Shown piece after piece: positions 55,240 to 64,000 of a stretch of DNA of 64,000 nucleotides (position 1 is the stretch's first letter; every line of letters starts with the position of its first letter). The notes beneath the pieces are model-generated. The model was not told the DNA's origin and made no database searches. It saw nothing but the letters and a program-made list of their open reading frames with translations. This DNA comes from Conexibacter sp. CPCC 205762. GTDB lineage: Bacteria > Actinomycetota > Thermoleophilia > Solirubrobacterales > Solirubrobacteraceae. The translations under genes were made by a program, and so were the position numbers. The stretch is from NCBI RefSeq assembly GCF_030646155.1, contig NZ_JAUTDN010000002.1, positions 62,001 through 126,000 on the forward strand, given 5' to 3'.

Positions 55240-56078
55240 CGCGGTCTCACCGTCTGCGCGATCCGGCCGGCGCTGTGAGCGGCCATCACGACGCCGTTGA
55301 GGCAGCGCCGCCGCGGCACGTGCCAGCAGCAGCCGGCGAGCGTCCGCAGCTCGCGCGCGAGCGACGGCGCGACGCCCTTGCGCGCGTCGGTGCGGCGGCC
55401 GGCGCGGCCGCGGAAGAAGGCCGCGCGCGAGAGCGCTCTCAGCGTCGCGTCGGACGGCGTGCGGCGATGGTCGAGGCCGGCGGCGGCGACGTAGCGGATG
55501 CGGCCGCCGGCGGTGCGGTGGCGCTCCTCCCACTCCTCCTCGTCGCCGCCGACCGGGATCGTCTCGTCGAAGCGGCCGGCGGTCTCGAAGGCGCCGCGGC
55601 GGATCGCGATGTTCGCGCTCCAGGCCAGCGGCACGTCGACGTCGGCCGGGCCGGCGTCGAAGGCGGTGATCGGCGCCGCGTCGCGGCCGCAGGCGTGCGG
55701 TCCGCCGCCTTCCAGGACGGCGCGGATCGGGCCGGTGAAGACGTCGACCTCGGGCGAGGCGTCGGCCGCCGCCAGCAGCGCCGGCAGCCAGCCCGCCGGC
55801 GCGCGCACGTCGTCGTCGACGAAGATCAGCAGCTCGCCCTCGGCGGTGTCGATGCCGGCGTTGCGCGCGGCGTTGGGGCCGCTCGGCGCCGGCAGCGTGA
55901 CGACCTGCGCGCCGTGGCGCTCGGCGACGGCGGCGCTGGCGGCGTCGGGACCGTCGAGCACGACCACGATCTCGGCCCCGGCCGTCCGCGCCTGCGGCGC
56001 GATCGACGCCAGCGACACGTCGAGATAGCCGGGTCGGTCGCGCGTCGGCACGACGATCGTGGCGGAAGGGACGCGCAT
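55236..56078 (-). CDS. Glycosyltransferase family 2
   Basis: A 280-residue GT-A transferase. 'ATIVVPTRDRPGYLDVSLAS', 'GPNAARNAGIDTAEG', 'LLIFVDDDVRAPAGWL' (DDD metal site), 'WSANIAIRRGAFETAGRFDE' and 'GGDEEEWEERHR' (ED-like catalytic base) follow the GT2 order. First gene of the leftward GT2-GT2-GT4 operon, divergent from the secreted PD40-like protein. TACTGT lies about 10 bases upstream of the ATG. Confidence 0.9.
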   Translation of the reverse strand: MRVPSATIVVPTRDRPGYLDVSLASIAPQARTAGAEIVVVLDGPDAASAAVAERHGAQVVTLPAPSGPNAARNAGIDTAEGELLIFVDDDVRAPAGWLPALLAAADASPEVDVFTGPIRAVLEGGGPHACGRDAAPITAFDAGPADVDVPLAWSANIAIRRGAFETAGRFDETIPVGGDEEEWEERHRTAGGRIRYVAAAGLDHRRTPSDATLRALSRAAFFRGRAGRRTDARKGVAPSLARELRTLAGCCWHVPRRRCLNGVVMAAHSAGRIAQTVRPR

Positions 56079-56128
56079 CGCCTCGGAAACAGTAGAGCGG
56101 CGTCTCCGCGCGAGTCGCGCCGTCCGGC

Positions 56129-56158
56129 TTGACAACCAAAAACTCACCGTTCTATGGT
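56129..56158 (+). promoter_or_regulatory. Sigma70-like promoter with overlapping dyad
   Basis: TTGACA (56129-56134), an 18-base spacer and TATGGT (56153-56158), about 105 bases before the ATG at 56263. TCACC (56144-56148) / GGTGA (56156-56160) form a dyad over the -10, a possible operator. This is the only clear consensus -35/-10 pair noticed in the window. Confidence 0.55.
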
Positions 56159-56262
56159 GACGCCAGTCCCGGAGTGAACGGTCGCGTTTTTCCGGCTTCA
56201 TGGAGAGAGATGAGCGAGGTGGCCGCTGGACCGGGCGCGCGCTCAGGAGGAGGCACACACGG

Positions 56263-58377
56263 ATGACCCTGGTGAAGACGCTCGCCGCCGCCGCGGCGGG
56301 CGCGGTCGCGGCGCTCGCGGGAGCCGCAGCGCCCGCGCAGGCGGTCGACGACTGTCCCAACGCAGCGATCCGCGCGCAGCAGGGCTCCACGCGCCTGCCG
56401 GACTGCCGTGCCTTCGAGCTGGTCTCGCCGGCCGACAAGAACGGCAACAAGATCCAGCTGATGAGATTCGTCTCGCCGGCGGGCGGCGTCCTCCACTTCC
56501 GCTCGCCCGGCGTGTTCGCCGGCGGCAGAAGCAACATCGGCGCCGACTTCGCCGCGCATCGCACCGACAACGGCTGGATCACCACCCCGTTCGTGCCCGC
56601 CCTCCGCGGCGACCGCATCCCGCGGCTGGCCGACTCACCCGTTGCGCTCGCCTTCTCGCAGGACTTCACGCAGGCCGTCGTGAGAACGGCGTACCCGCTC
56701 TATCCGTCCGACACGGGCGGATCGGCGCGCGCGCCGAGAGTCTCCGCCGACCTCTTCCTGGTGAGAGGCGACGGCAGCCACAGCTGGCTCAGCAGCGGCT
56801 CGCCCGCGACCGACGCCTCGATCGCCGAGGTCCGCTTCGTCGCAGCCTCAGACGACCTCTCCAGCGTGCTGATGCAGAGCGGCCGCCGGTACGACCCCGC
56901 GCTGCCGGACGAGTCGGTCGAGCACCTCTGGATCCGCCGCGGCGACCGGCCGATCGCGCTCGTGAGCGTCGGCCCCGACGGCCAGCCGCTGCCGGTCACG
57001 CCGGGGACGGCGCTGATGGCCGACGACGGCTCGCGGATCGTCTTCGAGTCCGAGCCGGCCTTCTTCGGAACGGCGAGACTGCTCGTGCACGACCCCGTCA
57101 GCGGGACCACGACCGAGCCGGCCTTCGGGTCCGCCAGACGCGTCTGCGAAGGGGCCGAGATCGCCAAGCTCAGCCCAGACGGGCGCCGGCTGATCTTCCG
57201 CTGCACGACGCAGTTGACCGGTGACCCGTCGGCGGGGTCGACGGCCCTCTACCGCGCCGATCTCGACACCGGCGCGGTCACTGCGCTCGGGATCGAGGGC
57301 AGCCTCCTGGCCGCGACCGACGACCTCTCCGAGGGCTATGTCAGCGGCTACGTCGACGGCGTGGGGGCGATCTGGCGGTTCGGCGACGGCGCGCCCAGAT
57401 CGGTGGCCAGACAGAGCCCGGTCGTCAGCCAGGAAGCGCTGTCGCCCAACGGCGAGTACTTCGCCTTCAAGACGGGCGGCGACCTCGGCTTCCCCACCGG
57501 CAGCCTCTTCGGGGAGACCTACCTGTACTCCAACCCGACCGGGCAGCTCGCCTGCATCACCTGCACGCCGGAGGGGAACACGGCGGACGACAGCGGCTAC
57601 CTGGCGGCCGACGGCATCGACACACATGGCCAGGTCAGCGACGCGGGCGACGTCTTCTACACGGCCGCCTCGTCGCTCGTGCCGACCGACGTGAACGGCA
57701 GATACGACGCGTACGTGTGGCACGCCGGGAGACCGCAGCTGCTCAGCTCGGGCACGGCCGCGACGGCCGCGTCCGTCGTCGGCGCCTCCGACGACGGACG
57801 CGAGGCCTACCTGATCAGCTCCGAGCGGCTCGCGCTGCAGGACGTCGACAACGGCGTCCCCGACCTCTACGCCGCGAAGGTCGGCGGCGGCTTCGCGGTG
57901 CCGGCCGCCGCGCCCGAGTGCGTCGGCGACTGCCAGGGCGAGCCGCAGCCGTTCCTGCCGCCGGCCGACCCGGGCACCGCGCTGTTCGCGGGCCCGGCCG
58001 ATCGCGACGACCCCGCCGCGCCGCGCGTCACGAAGGTCTTCGGCACCACGCCGCTGAGCGGCAGAGCGCTCGCCGGCTGGGCCAGGAGCGGTCGCACGGC
58101 GCTCGCCGTCGAGGTCTCGCACGCGGGCACCGTCAGAGCCGTCGTGCGGGCGAGGATCGGCAGACGCGCCGGCGTCGTCGTCGCCTCGGCCACGCGCAAG
58201 GCGACGGGCGGCGGGAGCGTCCGCCTGACACTGCGGCTCTCCAGCGCGGCGCGCAGACAGCTGCGCAGACAGGGCTCGCTCAAGCTCGCGCTGCGGGTCT
58301 CCTACTCCGGCCGGCCGGGCGTGCAGCTGACGACGCTCACGCTGCGCGCGCCGAGCACGCGAGGTGCCGCGCGATGA
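56263..58377 (+). CDS. Secreted PD40/WD40-like beta-propeller protein
   Basis: A 704-residue exported protein. Signal peptide 1-27 (ends 'APAQA'), then 'DCRAFELVSPADKNGN', an opening I associate with a Solirubrobacterales family. Repeated units such as 'DDGSRIVFESEPAFF', 'SPDGRRLIFRCT' and 'SPNGEYFAFKTG' are TolB/PD40-type propeller blades (about 70-540). A C-terminal beta domain (about 590-695) with basic 'RRQLRRQG' follows. Role unknown, perhaps binding at the surface. GGAGGAGG lies 10 bases before the ATG. ATGA overlap with the next gene. Confidence 0.75.
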   Translation: MTLVKTLAAAAAGAVAALAGAAAPAQAVDDCPNAAIRAQQGSTRLPDCRAFELVSPADKNGNKIQLMRFVSPAGGVLHFRSPGVFAGGRSNIGADFAAHRTDNGWITTPFVPALRGDRIPRLADSPVALAFSQDFTQAVVRTAYPLYPSDTGGSARAPRVSADLFLVRGDGSHSWLSSGSPATDASIAEVRFVAASDDLSSVLMQSGRRYDPALPDESVEHLWIRRGDRPIALVSVGPDGQPLPVTPGTALMADDGSRIVFESEPAFFGTARLLVHDPVSGTTTEPAFGSARRVCEGAEIAKLSPDGRRLIFRCTTQLTGDPSAGSTALYRADLDTGAVTALGIEGSLLAATDDLSEGYVSGYVDGVGAIWRFGDGAPRSVARQSPVVSQEALSPNGEYFAFKTGGDLGFPTGSLFGETYLYSNPTGQLACITCTPEGNTADDSGYLAADGIDTHGQVSDAGDVFYTAASSLVPTDVNGRYDAYVWHAGRPQLLSSGTAATAASVVGASDDGREAYLISSERLALQDVDNGVPDLYAAKVGGGFAVPAAAPECVGDCQGEPQPFLPPADPGTALFAGPADRDDPAAPRVTKVFGTTPLSGRALAGWARSGRTALAVEVSHAGTVRAVVRARIGRRAGVVVASATRKATGGGSVRLTLRLSSAARRQLRRQGSLKLALRVSYSGRPGVQLTTLTLRAPSTRGAAR

Positions 58378-61196
58378 CCCGCCAGATCGATCAGACCGAA
58401 GGGAACGCGTCACGCATGCGCACGACCAAGCGACGGCTCCGCGGACGGACGGCGCGCGCCGGGATCGCGACGATCGCGGGCCTGCTGGCCTCGCTGTCGC
58501 TCGCGGGCGCGGCACCGGCCGCCGAGTACGGCGAGAACTACGGCGTCGAGACCTTCACCGCCAGAGCGGTCGACCTCGTCGACGACGGCGCCGGCGGCCT
58601 CGTGCTCGGGGACGAGGTCACGCAGGCCGGGGCGCATCCGGACCTGCTCGTCGTCGACATCAGAATCAGAGGCAGAAACGTCAGCACCGGGCCGCTCCCG
58701 CAGACGATCCCCGACGGCACCGCGAAGGACATCGAGCTGGAGCTGCCGCCCGGCATCTACGGCAGCGCCGTCGCCACGCCCCGCTGCCCGATGTCGGCGT
58801 TCATCGATGGCAGATGCGCGCCGCAGACGGCCGTCGGCAAGCACGTCCTCTCCTACGCCGCCGCCCGCGGCGATGACATCCAGGGCTCGGTCGTCTACAA
58901 CGTCGTGCCGCCGGAGGGCGTCGTCGCGCGCTTCGCCTTCAACGTGATCGCCGTCGACGTGGTGATGGACATGAAGGTCAACAGCGACGGGCGCTACACG
59001 CTGCAGACGAACATCCGCGACATCTCGACGGCGCTGGCGCTGCTGCGCTCGCAGACGTACCTGTTCGGCGTCCCGGCCGCGTTGAACGGGCCGGGCACCC
59101 TGCTCGGCGCCCTGGGCGACCTCGGCGGGCCCGGCGGCGGCGAGCAGATCCCGATGCTGACGCTCGCGTCGCAGTGCGGGCCGGCGCTGCCGGTCCAGCT
59201 GCGCACGCGCTCGTGGGAGCGGCCCGAGACCTGGGTCACCGCCGCCTACACCCCGCAGGACGGCATCTCCGGCTGCGACCGGCTGACGTTCGAGCCCGAC
59301 TTCGCGGCCACGCCCGACAGCCCGCGCGCCGGCGTGCCGGCCGGGTACGAGATGCGCGTGACGGTGCCGCAGAACCTGCGCGGCGACGGGCTCGCGACGC
59401 CGTCGGTGCGGACCGTCAGCGTCACGTTGCCCGAGGGCACGGCGGTGTCGCCGTCGAGCGCGCAGGGGCTCGTCGGCTGCTCCGACGCGCAGGCCGCGCT
59501 GCTGAGCGAGGCGGCGTCGAGCTGCCCGTCCGCGTCGCGGATCGGCTCGGTGCAGATCGACACGCCGCTGCTCGCGGGGCCGCTGGAGGGCGGCGTCTTC
59601 CTCGGCACGCCGCTGTCGATGAGATCGCAGACGGGCGAGATGCTGCGCCTGTTCCTGATCGCCAAGGGCCACGGCGTGACGATCAAGCAGGAGGGGCGGA
59701 TCACGCCCGACCCGGTCACGGGCCAGCTCCATGCCGTCTTCGACGGCGCGCCGCAGCTGCCGTTCTCGGCGCTGACGGTCCGCCTCGACGGCGGGCCGAC
59801 CGCGCCGCTGACGAACCCGCGCACGTGCGGGACGCACACGACCACGAGCGAGATCACGGCCTGGTCGGGCCAGGTCGCGACCACGACCGACACGTTCGAG
59901 ATCACGCAGGACGCCAGCGGCAGAGCGTGCGCGCCGCTCGGCTTCGCGCCGTCGTTCGTCGCCGGCATGGGCAACGCCTCGGCCGGCGCCGCGTCGACGT
60001 TCACGCTCGCGTTCGGGCGCGACGACGCGCAGCAGGACCTCGGCGACCTGTCGGTGAGCCTGCCCGCCGGGATGATGGGGATGGTCGCCGCCAGCGACCT
60101 CTGCGACGACGCCTCCGCCGCGGCCGGTACGTGCGGCGAGTCGTCGCGCATCGGCAGCGTCGGGACGGCAGTCGGCGCGGGCCAGAACCCGTTCCAGCTG
60201 AGCGGTCGCGGCGTCTACCTGACGGGGCCGTACAAGGGCGGGCCGTTCGGCCTCTCGATCGTCGTGCCGGCGGTCGCCGGGCCGTTCGACCTCGGGACCG
60301 TCGTCGTGCGGGCCGCGATCCACGTCGACCGCAGAACGGCGGCGCTGAGCATCGTCTCCGACCCGTTCCCGACGATCCTCGAAGGGATCCCGCTGCGGAT
60401 GCGCCAGGTGACGGTCGCGATCGACAAGCCCGGCTTCATGGTCAACCCGACCTCCTGCTCGGAGAAGCGGATCGGCGGGGTGCTGCGGTCGAGCACGGGC
60501 ACCGCCGCGAACGTCGGCTCGCGCTTCCAGGTCGGCAACTGCCGGGCGCTGCCCTACGCGCCGAAGCTGGCGCTGCAGGTCGGCGGCAGAGGCCGCACGC
60601 GCAAGGGCGTCACGACGCCGCTGACGGCGCTGCTGCGGATGACCGACGGCCAGGTCAACAACCGCGTCGTGACGGTGAAGCTGCCGAGAACGCTGAACTC
60701 GCGGATGGAGGTGATCCGCGACGCCTGCACGCTCGACCAGTTCGAGGCCGGCGCCTGCGACAAGAACGTCGGCACCGCGACGGCGACGACGCCGGTCCTG
60801 CGCAACCCGCTGACGGGCACGCTCCAGCTCGTCAGAAACCCGGCGCGCAGACTGCCGGACCTGATGGTGCGGCTGCGCGGAGCGGGCCGTGAGGCCGGCG
60901 TCACGATCGACCTCACCGGCAAGATCACGATCCCGCGCGACCTGTCGCTGCAGACCTCGTTCGACACGATCCCGGACGTGCCGATCCGCAGCTTCAGACT
61001 CAACCTCGTCGCCGGCAGACGCGGCGCGATCGGCGTCACCCGCAACCTCTGCGCCGCGGCGACGAGACGCGGGCTGGTCTCGCAGCTCTCCTTTCGCGCG
61101 CAGAGCGGCCGGCTGGAGCAGGCCGGCCAGCGGCTGAACGTCGCCGGCTGCGGGGCGAGAGCGACCGCGAAGAAGAAGGCGCTGACGAAGCGCTGA
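58374..61196 (+). CDS. Large secreted repeat protein, paralogue of 33514-36501
   Basis: A 940-residue exported protein. ATG 58374 overlaps the previous stop; ATG 58416 (MRTTKRRL) would put the signal peptide (ending 'APAAE') in a more usual place, so the start is unsure. Repeats include 'SVTLPEGTAVSPSSAQGLVG', 'RIGSVQIDTPLL', 'LPFSALTVRLDGGPTAPLTN', 'PRTCGTH' and 'AWSG', matching units in the 33514 gene ('FRLTFRGG', 'PTTCG', 'PWSG'; 'KPGFMVNPTSC' against 'RPGFMRNPTSC'). Basic C-terminal tail. Function unknown; translational coupling suggests a complex with the propeller protein. Confidence 0.72.
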   Translation: MTRQIDQTEGNASRMRTTKRRLRGRTARAGIATIAGLLASLSLAGAAPAAEYGENYGVETFTARAVDLVDDGAGGLVLGDEVTQAGAHPDLLVVDIRIRGRNVSTGPLPQTIPDGTAKDIELELPPGIYGSAVATPRCPMSAFIDGRCAPQTAVGKHVLSYAAARGDDIQGSVVYNVVPPEGVVARFAFNVIAVDVVMDMKVNSDGRYTLQTNIRDISTALALLRSQTYLFGVPAALNGPGTLLGALGDLGGPGGGEQIPMLTLASQCGPALPVQLRTRSWERPETWVTAAYTPQDGISGCDRLTFEPDFAATPDSPRAGVPAGYEMRVTVPQNLRGDGLATPSVRTVSVTLPEGTAVSPSSAQGLVGCSDAQAALLSEAASSCPSASRIGSVQIDTPLLAGPLEGGVFLGTPLSMRSQTGEMLRLFLIAKGHGVTIKQEGRITPDPVTGQLHAVFDGAPQLPFSALTVRLDGGPTAPLTNPRTCGTHTTTSEITAWSGQVATTTDTFEITQDASGRACAPLGFAPSFVAGMGNASAGAASTFTLAFGRDDAQQDLGDLSVSLPAGMMGMVAASDLCDDASAAAGTCGESSRIGSVGTAVGAGQNPFQLSGRGVYLTGPYKGGPFGLSIVVPAVAGPFDLGTVVVRAAIHVDRRTAALSIVSDPFPTILEGIPLRMRQVTVAIDKPGFMVNPTSCSEKRIGGVLRSSTGTAANVGSRFQVGNCRALPYAPKLALQVGGRGRTRKGVTTPLTALLRMTDGQVNNRVVTVKLPRTLNSRMEVIRDACTLDQFEAGACDKNVGTATATTPVLRNPLTGTLQLVRNPARRLPDLMVRLRGAGREAGVTIDLTGKITIPRDLSLQTSFDTIPDVPIRSFRLNLVAGRRGAIGVTRNLCAAATRRGLVSQLSFRAQSGRLEQAGQRLNVAGCGARATAKKKALTKR

Positions 61197-61207
61197 GCAG
61201 GGGACAC

Positions 61208-61234
61208 GGCGGGCGGCCCGAGCGGCCGTCCGCC
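61208..61234. terminator. Bidirectional terminator hairpin
   Basis: An 11-base-pair stem with one G-U wobble (GGCGGGCGGCC / GGCCGTCCGCC) and a 5-base loop, in the 56-base gap between convergent genes. Confidence 0.6.
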
Positions 61235-61252
61235 ATCCGCCGCGGCGTGCGG

Positions 61253-62242
61253 CTACTTCCCCAGCGAGCTGAGGTGGCTGCCCTGCGTGAGGTCCTGCTC
61301 GCGCAGCCACGCGACGGTCGCCGCGATCCCCTCGCGCACGCCGATTCTCGCTTCCCAGCCGAGCAGCGCTCTCGCCTTCTCGACCGACGGCCAGCGGCGC
61401 ACGACGTCGACCTCGAAGGTCGGCAGGTGCTCGAGCTGGAAGGCGCCGGGGTCCTCGCCGCACTCCTCCCAGATGATCCGCGCCGTCTCGGCGATCGTCA
61501 GCTCCTCGGAGGCGGAGACGTTGAAGTCCTCGTTGAGGGCGGCCGGGTGGCCGGTCGCGACGACGATCCCGTCGGCGATGTCGTCGATGTGCGTGAGCGT
61601 GCGCGTCTGCGTGCCGGAGCCGAAGATCTGCAGCGGCTTCTGGCCGCCCAGGACCTTCTTGATGACGTCCGGGACCATGTGCGCGATGCCGGGCTCGGGG
61701 TCGGGCATCTCGCCCGGTCCGTAGGCGTTGAAGGGGCGGCAGATCGTGTACGGCAGGCCGTGCTCGACGTGCGCGGCGCGGCAGTAGATCTCGCCGGTCA
61801 GCTTCGAGAAGCCGTAGGCCGACGTCGGCACCGGGCAGCTCGGCAGGTAGGCCTCGGTCGTCGGGTACTCGGTCGCGTTCTCGAACACCATCGAGGAGGA
61901 GACGTACGTGAAGCGCTCGACGCCGAGGTCGATCGCGGCGCGGAAGACCCCGTTGTAGAGGCCGTTGTTCATCTCCGTCAGCGTGTACGGCAGCTTGTGG
62001 AAGTTGCCGATCCCGCCGACGATCGCGGCGAGGTGGATGACGAGCGGGCAGCCGTCCATCGCGGCCTTCGCCTGCTCGACGTCGCGCAGGTCGCCGGTGT
62101 GGATCTCGCAGCCCTCGCGCATCCACTGCGGCGCCTCGCGCTGGTCGGAGACGCGCACCTCGTAGGCGGGGTCGCGCAGCAGGCGGCGGACGACCGCGGC
62201 GCCGATCGTGCCGGCGCCGCCAGTGACGAGCACGCGCGTCAT
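61253..62242 (-). CDS. NAD-dependent sugar epimerase/dehydratase
   Basis: A 329-residue extended SDR. 'VTGGAGTIGAAVVRRLL' binds NAD, 'HLAAIVGGIGNF', 'YVSSSMVFENATEYPT' (Ser) and 'SAYGFSKLTGEIYC' (Tyr-x3-Lys) form the active site, and 'RPFNAYGPGE' follows. Probably epimerises or dehydrates a nucleotide-sugar. Its ATG overlaps the dehydrogenase stop by four bases, so it works on the same sugar path. Confidence 0.9.
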   Translation of the reverse strand: MTRVLVTGGAGTIGAAVVRRLLRDPAYEVRVSDQREAPQWMREGCEIHTGDLRDVEQAKAAMDGCPLVIHLAAIVGGIGNFHKLPYTLTEMNNGLYNGVFRAAIDLGVERFTYVSSSMVFENATEYPTTEAYLPSCPVPTSAYGFSKLTGEIYCRAAHVEHGLPYTICRPFNAYGPGEMPDPEPGIAHMVPDVIKKVLGGQKPLQIFGSGTQTRTLTHIDDIADGIVVATGHPAALNEDFNVSASEELTIAETARIIWEECGEDPGAFQLEHLPTFEVDVVRRWPSVEKARALLGWEARIGVREGIAATVAWLREQDLTQGSHLSSLGK

Positions 62243-63525
62243 GAGCGCGTCGGCTCCGTGCCCGCGAGCGCGGCCAGCTCGTCGGCGAACGCGAACACCT
62301 GGCCGCTGCCGAGGCAGTTCCAGGGGTCGACGACGAGCGCGCCGTCGGTCGCCAGCGCGGCTATCGCCTGCGTCGTCTGCGACGAGGAGAACTCGGAGTG
62401 GTTGGCGGCGACGATCACGACGTCGGCGTCGCGCAGCGCCTCCTCCAGCGGCTGCGTCGGCGAGGCGACGTGCGGGTCGTGGACGGCGACGTCGGCCAGC
62501 TCGCGCTCCAGCAGCCGCACGAGCTTGTGCGCGAGCGAGTCGCGCTCGTCGTCGGTGTCCTTCTTGAAGGCGAGCCCCAGCACGGCGACCTTTCTGTCGC
62601 GCAGCGAGCCGCCGGCGATGCGGCGCTTGAGGCCGGTGACGAGGAAGTTCGGCACCGACTCGTTGACGCGCGAGACGGCCAGCAGCATGCCGGGCGCGTT
62701 CGAGCGCTCCTCCGAGAAGGCGAAGTCCTTGCGCAGGCAGGTGCCGGCGGTGAAGCCGGGCTGGGCGAGGCCGCCGCGCGGGTAGTCCTTGTTGACGAGG
62801 TCGATCACGTCGAAGACGTTCGCGCCGTACTGCTCGCAGTCCATCATCAGCAGGTTCGGCAGCGCGAAGGTCGTGTAGCGCATGATGTTCGCCCAGATCT
62901 TCGCCAGCTCGGCCTGCACCGGCGTCGTCTGCACGATCTCCGCGTCGAAGACGCCGAACAGCCGCGCGGTGCGCGCGCCGGCCTCCTCGCCGACGCCGCC
63001 GATGATGCACGGCAGCGTGTCGATCTCCTCGAGGAACTTGCCGGCGGCGATCCGCTCCGGCGCGTGCGCGACGAAGACGTCGACGCCGGAGCGCAGGCCG
63101 CGCTTGCGCTCGAGGTAGCCGGCGACGAACTCGGTCGTGCCGGGCGCGATCGTCGAGCGCAGCACGATCGTCTGGCCCTCGCGCAGCAGCGGCAGCAGGT
63201 CGTCGAGGACCGAGCGGATGTCGCTCATGTCGATCTCGATGTGCGACAGCGAGGGCGTGCCGAGCGTCAGCACGATCGCGTCGGCGGCGGCCGCGTCGGC
63301 GACCGAGGAGGTCGTCGTCAGGCGGCCGGAGGCGTGGACGCGGGCGATCAGCTCGTCGGCGCCGGTCTCCATGAAGGGCATCCGGCCCTCGGCGATCGCG
63401 CCGAGGCGGGCGGTGTCGTTGTCGACGCCGATCACGCTCAGACCGCGGTCGGCGAAGCTGAGGGCGAGGGGGAGTCCGATCCGGCCGAGGCCGATGACCG
63501 CGACGTCGGGCGTGGTGTCGCTCAT
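62239..63525 (-). CDS. Nucleotide-sugar (UDP-glucose/ManNAc type) 6-dehydrogenase
   Basis: A 428-residue enzyme that oxidises C6 of a UDP-sugar in two NAD-dependent steps. 'VAVIGLGRIGLPLALSFADR' is the N-terminal Rossmann loop, 'LRSTIAPGTTEFVAGYL' and 'VAHAPERIAAGKFLEE' are typical, and the nucleophile Cys is in 'PGFTAGTCLRKDF' (a variant of GGSCFPKD). 'VLGLAFKKDTDDERDS' opens the C-domain. Thirteen bases after the WecG-like gene; TAGCCT 10 bases upstream is a weak promoter candidate inside that gene's stop. Confidence 0.92.
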   Translation of the reverse strand: MSDTTPDVAVIGLGRIGLPLALSFADRGLSVIGVDNDTARLGAIAEGRMPFMETGADELIARVHASGRLTTTSSVADAAAADAIVLTLGTPSLSHIEIDMSDIRSVLDDLLPLLREGQTIVLRSTIAPGTTEFVAGYLERKRGLRSGVDVFVAHAPERIAAGKFLEEIDTLPCIIGGVGEEAGARTARLFGVFDAEIVQTTPVQAELAKIWANIMRYTTFALPNLLMMDCEQYGANVFDVIDLVNKDYPRGGLAQPGFTAGTCLRKDFAFSEERSNAPGMLLAVSRVNESVPNFLVTGLKRRIAGGSLRDRKVAVLGLAFKKDTDDERDSLAHKLVRLLERELADVAVHDPHVASPTQPLEEALRDADVVIVAANHSEFSSSQTTQAIAALATDGALVVDPWNCLGSGQVFAFADELAALAGTEPTRS

Positions 63526-63538
63526 TGCCCGTGAGAGG

Positions 63539-64000
63539 CTAGCGGGCGGGGCGGTTGCGCCGTTCCGCGACCCACTGCTTCGCGAAACCGGTCACGAAGC
63601 GCGGGTTGTGACGGGCGTAGCGCTTCCACAGGCGTCTCGGCTCCTGCTTGAGCCGGTAGGCCCACTCGAGGCCGTTGCGCTGCATCCACGCGGGCGCCTG
63701 CGGGACGAGGCCGGCGTGGAAGTCGAAGGCGGCGCCGACGCCGATCAGGACCGGCGCGTCGAGCCGGTCGCGCATCGCGGCCATCCACTTCTCCTGCTTC
63801 GGCACGCCGATGCCGACCCAGACGACGTCCGGGCGGGCGCGGTTGATGTCGGCGGCGATCGCGTCCAGCTCCTGCTCCGACAGCGCGCGGAACGGCGGCG
63901 ACCAGCCGCCGACGATGCGCAGGCCGGGAAAGCGCTGGCGCAGCCTCAGCGTCAGCTTGAAGAGCGCGCTCTGGTCACGCCCGCCGTAGAGGTAGTGGCG
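63539..64000 (-). CDS. WecG/TagA/CpsF-family glycosyltransferase, C-terminal part
   Basis: The 3' part (about 153 codons) of a gene that enters from the right edge. Visible signatures: 'HYLYGGRDQSALFKL', 'VGGWSPPFRALSEQELDAI', 'ARPDVVWVGIGVPKQEKWM', 'LIGVGAAFDFHAGLVPQAP' and 'NGLEWAYRLKQEPRRLWKRY'. These enzymes add N-acetylmannosamine(uronate) or a like sugar to an undecaprenyl-linked glycan, which fits the UDP-sugar dehydrogenase downstream. Confidence 0.93.
   Translation of the reverse strand, partial: RHYLYGGRDQSALFKLTLRLRQRFPGLRIVGGWSPPFRALSEQELDAIAADINRARPDVVWVGIGVPKQEKWMAAMRDRLDAPVLIGVGAAFDFHAGLVPQAPAWMQRNGLEWAYRLKQEPRRLWKRYARHNPRFVTGFAKQWVAERRNRPAR

Overview
The window looks like chromosome from a very GC-rich (about 73% by eye) actinobacterium, probably of the Thermoleophilia / Solirubrobacterales type (Conexibacter- or Solirubrobacter-like). 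The grounds are the actinobacterial acyl-CoA carboxylase epsilon subunit, the mycobacterial-type sulfite reductase, the fused MoaD-MoaE, several large secreted proteins of a style I associate with that class, and frequent ATGA/TAGTG gene overlaps. The lineage is an inference. Two genome-wide habits show directly: many genes have a TAnnnT hexamer only 6-8 bases before the start codon (leaderless transcription), and AGA is a common arginine codon, which is unusual at this GC content.

Layout. 1-12.8 kb is housekeeping and regulation: EamA transporter (partial) divergent from a LysR regulator, an SDR, a DtxR-type regulator, a GGDEF-EAL c-di-GMP enzyme, an aminotransferase, sucCD, a HAD hydrolase, an MBL hydrolase, a BASS transporter, a GNAT acetyltransferase and the biotin-carrying acyl-CoA carboxylase alpha chain. 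12.98-21.42 kb is an accessory insertion of clearly lower GC (about 60% in a sampled line): three tightly coupled genes for a DUF3696-type ATPase, a 337-residue protein with an H-D-R motif region, and a 1985-residue protein with a Glu-Pro linker, helical stretches and a second P-loop NTPase. I read it as a probable conflict / anti-phage system and it is the most interesting object here. 21.4-30 kb is a PAP2-type membrane phosphatase and the assimilatory sulfate pathway (cysH-tauE-cysD-cysN, with sirA nearby), interrupted by a glycosyltransferase and a HAD phosphatase. 30-33.4 kb has the carboxylase epsilon and beta chains around an SGNH hydrolase, plus a DUF2269 membrane protein. 33.5-38.7 kb has a large secreted repeat protein divergent from a secreted phosphoesterase with a collagen-like tail. 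38.7-43.1 kb has an acyl-CoA mutase large subunit, MoaD-MoaE, a toxin-remnant/DUF2283-like pair, a TenA-like protein and a ferritin. 43.2-64 kb is a surface-polysaccharide region (UXS epimerase, sugar-1-P transferase, O-antigen-ligase-like protein, three glycosyltransferases, a second epimerase, a UDP-sugar dehydrogenase, a WecG/TagA transferase) with an embedded CheR-histidine kinase-response regulator operon and two coupled secreted proteins.

How it fits together. The carboxylase subunits, acyl-CoA mutase and succinyl-CoA synthetase outline propionyl-CoA to methylmalonyl-CoA to succinyl-CoA to succinate. Sulfate assimilation appears to go through APS directly (APS-reductase-type CysH, no APS kinase). 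The last 20 kb would make and export a capsule or exopolysaccharide. No rRNA, tRNA, CRISPR array, integrase or insertion sequence was recognised.
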